From the NCBI GenBank assembly GCA_014871385.1, contig CM026425.1:1481008-1545007 (forward strand): a stretch of DNA of 64,000 bases, in the 5' to 3' direction. The translations under genes and the position numbers were made by a program. Positions within the stretch are counted from its first letter, which is position 1, and each line of letters opens with the position of its first letter. Shown piece by piece: positions 62,553-64,000 of this stretch. The DNA comes from Ceratodon purpureus. Its lineage: Eukaryota > Streptophyta > Bryopsida > Pseudoditrichales > Ditrichaceae. A model generated the notes under the pieces. It worked only from the letters and a program-made list of their open reading frames with translations, was not told the origin of the DNA and did not search any database.

Positions 62553-62960
62553 GAGGTTGAGGATTCAGACCCTCCAGTAGAGTGGGCCGCGAGCTGCAAG
62601 GTGGGAGATGCGGCACTCGCAGCGGCCATAGCCGCATGGGGGGAGGCTCTGGACTCGAGGCGTGCAAAGGATGGGGCCGCGAGGTACGTGGTGGGTGATG
62701 CGGATCTCGCAGCGGCCATAGCCGCAAGGTGGGTGGTTGAGGATTCGGACCCTACAGTAGAGTGGGCCGCGAGCTGCAAGGTGGGAGATGCGGCACTTGC
62801 AGCGGCCATAGCCGCATGGGGGGAGGTTGAGGATTCGGACCCTCCAGTAGAGTGGGCCGCGAGCTGCAAGGTGGGAGATGCGGCACTCGCAGCGGCCATA
62901 GCCGCATGGGGGGAAGCTCTGGACTCGAGGTCTGCAGAGGATGGGGCCGCGAGGTACGAG
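62553..62960 (+). repeat. 90/180-bp in-frame tandem repeats
   Basis: Units starting GAGGTTGAGGATTC at 62553, 62733 and 62823 are spaced by 180 and 90, keeping the reading frame. They encode EDSDPPVEWAASCKVGDAAL followed by AAAIAAWGE. The open frame 62601-63155 runs through them without a stop. The phrase GCGGCCATAGCCGC recurs in each unit. Confidence 0.85.
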
Positions 62961-63027
62961 GGCAAGAGGTGGAAGGAGGGGGCCACGGGGAACCACATTA
63001 ACTTCGAAAGGGAGTGGACCCAATCAG

Positions 63028-63665
63028 AGTGGCATTCTGTACAGAATGCCACTGTATCGAAGTGCGAGGTTGCGGATTCGGAGCCTGGGGCCGCGAGCTG
63101 CAAGGTTGGGGACGCGGCTACGGTCGTTGAGTGGGCCGCGATGTACGAGGGCTAGGGGTGGAAGGAGGGGGCCGCGGGGAACCACATTGCAACCGAGAGG
63201 GAGTGGACCCAATCAGAGTGGCATTCTGTACAGAATGCCACTGTAGCGAAGTGCGAGGTCGCGGATTCGGAGCCTGGGGCCGCGAGTGGCAAGGTTGGGG
63301 ACGCGGCTACGGTCGTTGAGTGGGCCGCGATGTACGAGGGCTAGGGGTGGAAGGAGGGGGCCACGGGGAACCACATTGCAACCGAGAGGGAGTGGACCCA
63401 ATCGGAGTGGCATTCTGTACGGAATGCCACTCAAGCGAAGTACGAGGTCGCGGATTTGGAGGCTGCAGTACATGGGGCCGCGAGGATGGAGGTGGATCTC
63501 ACAGTGGCCATAGCCGCTAGGTGCATTGTGGGGAATACCGACCCTGCAGTAGAATGGGCCGCGAGGTACGAGGGCAAGGGGTGGAAAGAGGAAGCCACGA
63601 GGATCCACACCATACCTGCAAGGGATTGGACCCAATTGGAGTGGCATTCTGTACAGAATGCCGCC
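63028..63665 (+). repeat. Tandem repeats each carrying a 26-bp palindrome
   Basis: A 26-bp palindrome centred on CATTCTGT/ACAGAATG occurs at 63028-63053 (perfect), 63217-63242 (perfect), 63406-63431 (one base off) and 63640-63665 (right arm diverged). Spacings are 189, 189 and 234, all multiples of three. The surrounding unit encodes a phrase like EWTQSEWHSVQNA and YEGxxWKE. TAG interrupts the frame after YEG in two units (near 63153 and 63342). Confidence 0.9.
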
Positions 63666-63776
63666 CATGAGGAGGGGGCAGCTGTTTGGAAATTATATAC
63701 TTGAATTAGAACTCTTGCTTTTTTTAATGATGTATTCTTTAAAATTATTATAATTTGTATACCGTATGTGTTGTAG

Positions 63777-64000
63777 GAGTTCACGGATCAACTCACTGCG
63801 ACTAAAGGCGATGGCCCAACTCCTGCAAAAACTGAGGTAATTTAATCCATTTTCCTTTTTGTATTGAATTTTGCATTGTCAATTAAACTTCTTTTAGAAG
63901 TTTTGTAAACTAAAATGGTAACTTGACAATGTCTTTGTTCCACTGCTTGTAGGTATTCTCAGATGCACCCTTGTCCATCAGTTCCCCGATCTCGGTTATC
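63777..64000 (+). CDS. Two predicted exons of a gene running off the window
   Basis: Exon 63777-63836 (after TTGTAG, before GTAATT) encodes 20 residues, EFTDQLTATKGDGPTPAKTE, in phase 0. The next exon starts at 63953 after CTTGTAG and runs to the window end, in phase 0 (VFSDAPLSISSPISVI). They are likely downstream exons of the repeat-containing gene to the left; small acidic exons of this kind also occur in the recombinase gene at 25-27 kb. Function unknown. Confidence 0.4.

Overview
The window is nuclear DNA from a green photosynthetic eukaryote. The evidence is GT-AG introns with plant-like splice sites, two chloroplast-targeted proteins (a carotenoid-hydroxylase P450 of the CYP97A type and the TypA/BipA GTPase), a plant-type interstitial telomeric tract (CCCTAAA)4, and a dense load of plant-style transposons. 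Gene structure and transposon content suggest a non-seed land plant or a late-diverging streptophyte alga. I cannot name the species from sequence alone.

Three host genes look intact and could be rebuilt exon by exon with every intron phase closing: (1) a RING-H2 E3 ubiquitin ligase, minus strand, 4542-7088, 6 coding exons, 547 aa; (2) a CYP97A-type cytochrome P450, minus strand, 17073-22097, 15 exons, 699 aa; (3) chloroplast TypA, plus strand, 36676-41345, 14 exons, 685 aa. Each has a strongly repetitive, GC/purine-biased 5' flank of short-period arrays. In the P450 the same arrays run into the transit-peptide exon.

Most of the rest is mobile DNA. At 1077-2119 and 46010-46857 lie two TTAA-flanked, CCC(C/G)T-starting inverted-repeat elements (piggyBac-like, non-autonomous); the second interrupts a transposon reading frame. 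At 7869-12403 and 31031-33588 lie two members of one family with matching 19-nt termini and 10-bp target duplications. The larger one carries a spliced zinc-finger-like/acidic gene with a duplicated first exon. At 22942-27958 (minus) is a decayed multi-exon gene ending in a Crypton/DUF3504 tyrosine-recombinase domain, fed by an array of near-identical 66-bp acidic mini-exons. At 43457-53219 is a 9.8-kb decayed element with 43-bp inverted ends, and at 53917-54366 a small relative. At 57031-60681 (minus) is a decayed MULE transposase with a SWIM zinc finger. The right end (61314 to the window edge, plus) holds an unrecognised basic/repeat protein gene, whose repeats contain a 26-bp palindrome in 189-bp tandem units.

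Premature stops in the transposon genes repeatedly look like CAG-to-TAG or CGA-to-TGA changes. This fits methylation-driven decay and not an altered genetic code, because TypA itself ends on TAG after its conserved C-terminus.
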